Source: Cristatella mucedo | Lineage: Eukaryota > Bryozoa > Phylactolaemata > Cristatellidae | DNA: 64,000 bases | Assembly (NCBI GenBank): GCA_009760855.2 | Contig: WPIO01000028.1 | Coordinates: 1,986,001 to 2,050,000 of the forward strand | Direction of reading: 5' to 3' | Shown here: positions 60,905 to 64,000 of the stretch, in pieces | Position numbering within the stretch: position 1 is the stretch's first letter | How the letters are laid out: each line of letters starts with the position of its first letter | Position numbers and translations under genes: made by a program | The notes under the pieces: model-generated | What the model was told of the DNA's origin: nothing | The model's input: only the letters and a program-made list of their open reading frames with translations | The model's database searches: none

Positions 60905-63900
60905 TGTCACAGGCGACCTTATTTCTGAAAATGGTATAGACACTGCTCGCCCTAACTGAAACTTGGCTAAAATCGATTAACTGTTCGACAATTATAGACG
61001 CTCCGCTAGCCGGCTTCTCATTCTTTCACACCCCTAGATCAATCAAAACTGGAGGCGGATTTTTTGTTATCGTGCGCTCGAAATGCAACTTCAAGCCATT
61101 TCCAGTGCCCCTGAAGCAGTCTTTTGAATCAATTGTCTTGGTCTCACCCGAAAACTAGCTACCGATGGTGGCAGAAGTCTATCGCCCACCAGGTACCTAA
61201 TTCTCCTCTATCTCAGATTTCCCGAACTTATTTCGATTCTGTGTGCAAGAAATCGACCCTTCCTCGTTATGGATGATTTCATCGTTCATTTTGATAACTT
61301 ATCTGACGCCTTCAGCACTGAATTTCATGCGCTGACTGACTCATTGCCTCTTGTGGGTCATGTGCATGGCCCTACTCACATAAAGGCTCACACACACGAC
61401 CAGATTTTCTCATACAACTGCACTTTGTCATCACCAATTATTACCAAATCCCGCTTATCTGACCACATGCAGATCTCATTCAATCTACAGTGTGTGCCCA
61501 CTTCCTCCTCTAAAATAACCTGTGAATCGCGAAACTTTAAGACCGTTGACATCGATGCGGTCCGTGCGAGAATATCTGCTCGCCTCTGCTGCTCAGTCCT
61601 CCCTCCGATCTGTCATCATTGGTAGAGAGGTACAAAACGACACTAGCTGACACTCTCGACAAGTTTGCCCCTCTGACTAAGCACACTGTGCGCCCTCACC
61701 CAGACGGCCTATGGTTCACCACAGACATTAAACTAGCCAGGTCTAATAAGCGCAAGCTTGAAAAATCATGCAAAAGATCAGGACTGACTGTCCATCGACA
61801 GGCATATGAAGACTACTGTAGGTCGTACCAATCGATTCAGCAAAGGTCAAGTCTAGCTTCCATAAAAACATCGTTAAATCACCGATGCACAATCCAAAAA
61901 TACTGATTTCGATGACGATCAACCATCTCTTCAACCGCTCCCAGATAAGCTCCTCACCTAATAGTAGTTGTGATGACATAGACGATCGCGTATCTTGATT
62001 CTTTGTCCAGAAGATAAACAAGATCAGGGAGCCCATCCCTACGATGACAATACCCGCTCCTAGAATGCTGTTCCTCGGTTCCTGGCTGCACCTCAATATC
62101 TACATTTAAGCAGGTCACTGGTGATCTCCTCCTGAAGTTCGTATCCCAATCAAAGATGACAACAAGTCCTCTCGACCCTATTCCCACTGTCCTGCCCCTA
62201 CGTTGCATTTATCTGCTGCTGCCATGCATAACTAACATTATTAATATGTCATTAGCCTCAGGTCATGTCCCAGCACCTTTCAAAAAAAGCCGTAGTCAAG
62301 CCACTTCTCAAGAAAGCGACACTAGACTAAGAGAACTTGAGCAACTACCGCCCAGACTCCCTTCTACAATTTCTATCAGACACTGGAACGGGTCGTGGTG
62401 AGCCAGTTGAATTGATATCTTGAAACGTCAAACTTTGCTAGTAAGTTCCAGTCTGGTTTTAGAGCTAATCACTCCACAGAGTCAGCATTGCTTCGGGTAT
62501 ACAACGACCTACTTAGAAATGCACACATGGGTAGATTTTTTCTACTTTTTTTGCTCGATCTTTCGGTAGCTTTTGATACCATCGATCCCAAAGTTCTTCT
62601 AGAGCACCTCCCATCTAGCCTTGGCATCACTAGCACTGCTGTGCAATGGTTCAGGTCCTATCTCACTGGCAGACTCCATAGCATTAACGTAAATGGACGA
62701 AGATCATCTGAGGTACCTCTGAAATGTGCGGTACATCAGGGCTCCGTGCTAGGTCCGGTTCTTTTCACGTTTTATATTGCCCCTCTTGCGGGTGTGATTG
62801 CCATGCACAACCTACGCTTTCACTTCAATGCGGATGACACTTAGTTGAACCTTTATTTTATCCCTCCCAGCCTTCGAGTACCTCGAGTTCTCTCAACTCA
62901 CTGTATTGACGACATCCTCACGTGGATCACAGCAAATTTTCTAAAACTAAGCGATGATAAAGCTAACTTATGAGTTATGGGCGAACCCAGTGTGATACAG
63001 AAATTGGAAAGGATGACGCATAAATTGGCTCTGCCACTGCATCACCCGTTGAATCAGCTCAAAATCGAGGGGTGATGTTCCAAAGTGACATTTCGTTAGA
63101 CGACCACATCAGCTCCACAGTCAAGTTTGCCTACTTTTAGCAAAATAACATTGCAACAATTAGGGCTTATTTGGATAAGGACCACGTCTACGTCGGTCCA
63201 TGCATTTGTGACATCCCGTCTTGACTTCTGTAACTCACTACTTGGTGGCCTATCGGCATGTGCAATCAGGCAAACACAGCTGGTGCAAAACTCAGCAGCT
63301 AGGCATGTATGTCGTGAGTGTCGCAGTTGCCACATCACGCCACTTCTCGCCGACCTGCACTGGCTATCAGTCAATCAACCGATCGAATTCAAGGGTTTGT
63401 CGCTCACTTTTAGGTCACTTCATTATTTGGCTCCAGACTATCCCTCAGATATACTTTCCCACCTAGCCTGTCAACGTAACACCTACTTTTCGGAATCCAA
63501 CAGTCTACCAATACCTCGTACAAACCTCAAATCCTTTGGAGACCGTGCATTCAGCTCGTATGCTCCCAAAGGCTGGAATTCCCTCAAGACTTGCGACCCA
63601 TCATCACCTGACTTGACCACATTTAAAAAGAACTTTAAAACACACCTATTTAGGATTGTATTTGGTTGGTCCCTGTTATTTGTCTTCATGTGCTTATGCC
63701 TGCTGACACTGCGCATGCTGCCACTAACCACATTTGCATGCTGAACCTGTGCATATCATCCTTAACCATGTTATTCATGCTTATCAAGCATGATATTTCT
63801 CACCATTCAATCGCGCTTCCATTTGCAGCAAATGTGAAGTCCCTAGAAAGAGATTGAGTTCTCTGAGGGTGCTTTATCAAGTGCATTATTATTAATTTTA

Positions 63901-63905
63901 TTATT
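60905..63905 (+). mobile_element. LINE A, near-complete EN-RT element (about 3 kb, dead)
   Basis: The fullest LINE in the window. Endonuclease region: a NLAKID-type start near 60,960, RSIKTGGGFF, MVAEVYRPPG (61,165-61,195), then a second EN segment (61,269-61,625: VGHVHGPTHIKAHTHDQIFS, SRLSDHMQISFNLQ). Linker 61,619-61,906 (KLARSNKRKLEKSCKRSGLT). RT 62,488-62,844: LLFLLDLSVAFDTIDPKVLL (motif A), HQGSVLGPVLFTFY (motif B, with Pro-Gln altered to His-Gln), and N-A-D-D (62,827-62,838) for YADD, then a stop. C-terminal frame 63,127-63,744 (205 codons): SRLDFCNSLLGGLSACAIRQ, HITPLLADLHWLSVNQPIEF, FGDRAFSSYAPKGWNSLKTC. 3' UTR and (ATT)n tail at 63,885-63,905. At least five frame breaks. It encodes no ORF1 that I can see. 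Confidence 0.9.
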
Positions 63906-64000
63906 ATTGGGGTGGAGTCGACAACGCCGACATCCGGTCTTGTAGCATGACAGACATCACGAGTTTATGCATCTTCAAGTGGATAGAAGCATGAATGAAC
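63906..64000. other. Right end of window
   Basis: Too short to classify; no match seen. Confidence 0.3.

Overview
This is eukaryotic, most likely metazoan, nuclear DNA. It has consensus splice sites, AATAAA poly(A) signals, tRNA-derived SINEs and non-LTR retrotransposons with (ATT)n tails. Microsatellites are long, and there are no bacterial-style operons. The LINEs look like the L2/CR1 group found in many marine invertebrates and fishes, but the species cannot be named from the window. No rRNA gene, bona fide tRNA gene, CRISPR array or virus was recognised.

Most of 1-60,900 is an old, decayed, roughly head-to-tail array of one multi-kilobase unit. The same landmark sequences recur in the same order: a module with a microsatellite slot (called R here), then a small gene, then modules P and Q, then R again. 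S, T and inverted pieces are variants. The small gene encodes a protein made of 7-residue heptads (K-L-A-E-E-x-x type) built from a 21-base repeat, so it is predicted to be a long coiled coil. Copies or remnants lie at 441-1052 (intact, 203 aa), 9171-9369, 12612-13221, 20184-20544 (minus strand), 32618-32935, 37573-37782, 43447-43668 (intact, 73 aa) and 58473-59288. Several share a splice acceptor just before the start codon and a conserved 3' tail with AATAAA. I do not recognise this family. It is the best candidate here for something undescribed.

Within the array, about 4.6 kb (35,966-40,565) is repeated almost unchanged at 41,839-46,430. This is a recent duplication or conversion on top of the old array.

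The array is cut up by transposons. LINE family A is the commonest; its best copy is 60,905-63,905. Families B (17,098-17,816; 19,105-19,600) and C (21,645-22,625) are rarer. Three copies of a tRNA-derived SINE and one probable second SINE are present. Some insertions can be dated against empty sites in sister array units.

A separate low-repeat island at about 22,640-25,090 holds the relic of a spliced leucine-rich-repeat gene. Its exons are phase-compatible, but it has an in-frame stop and a later frame change.

Coordinates of module boundaries are by-eye estimates, good to some tens of bases. Identities are visual, not computed.
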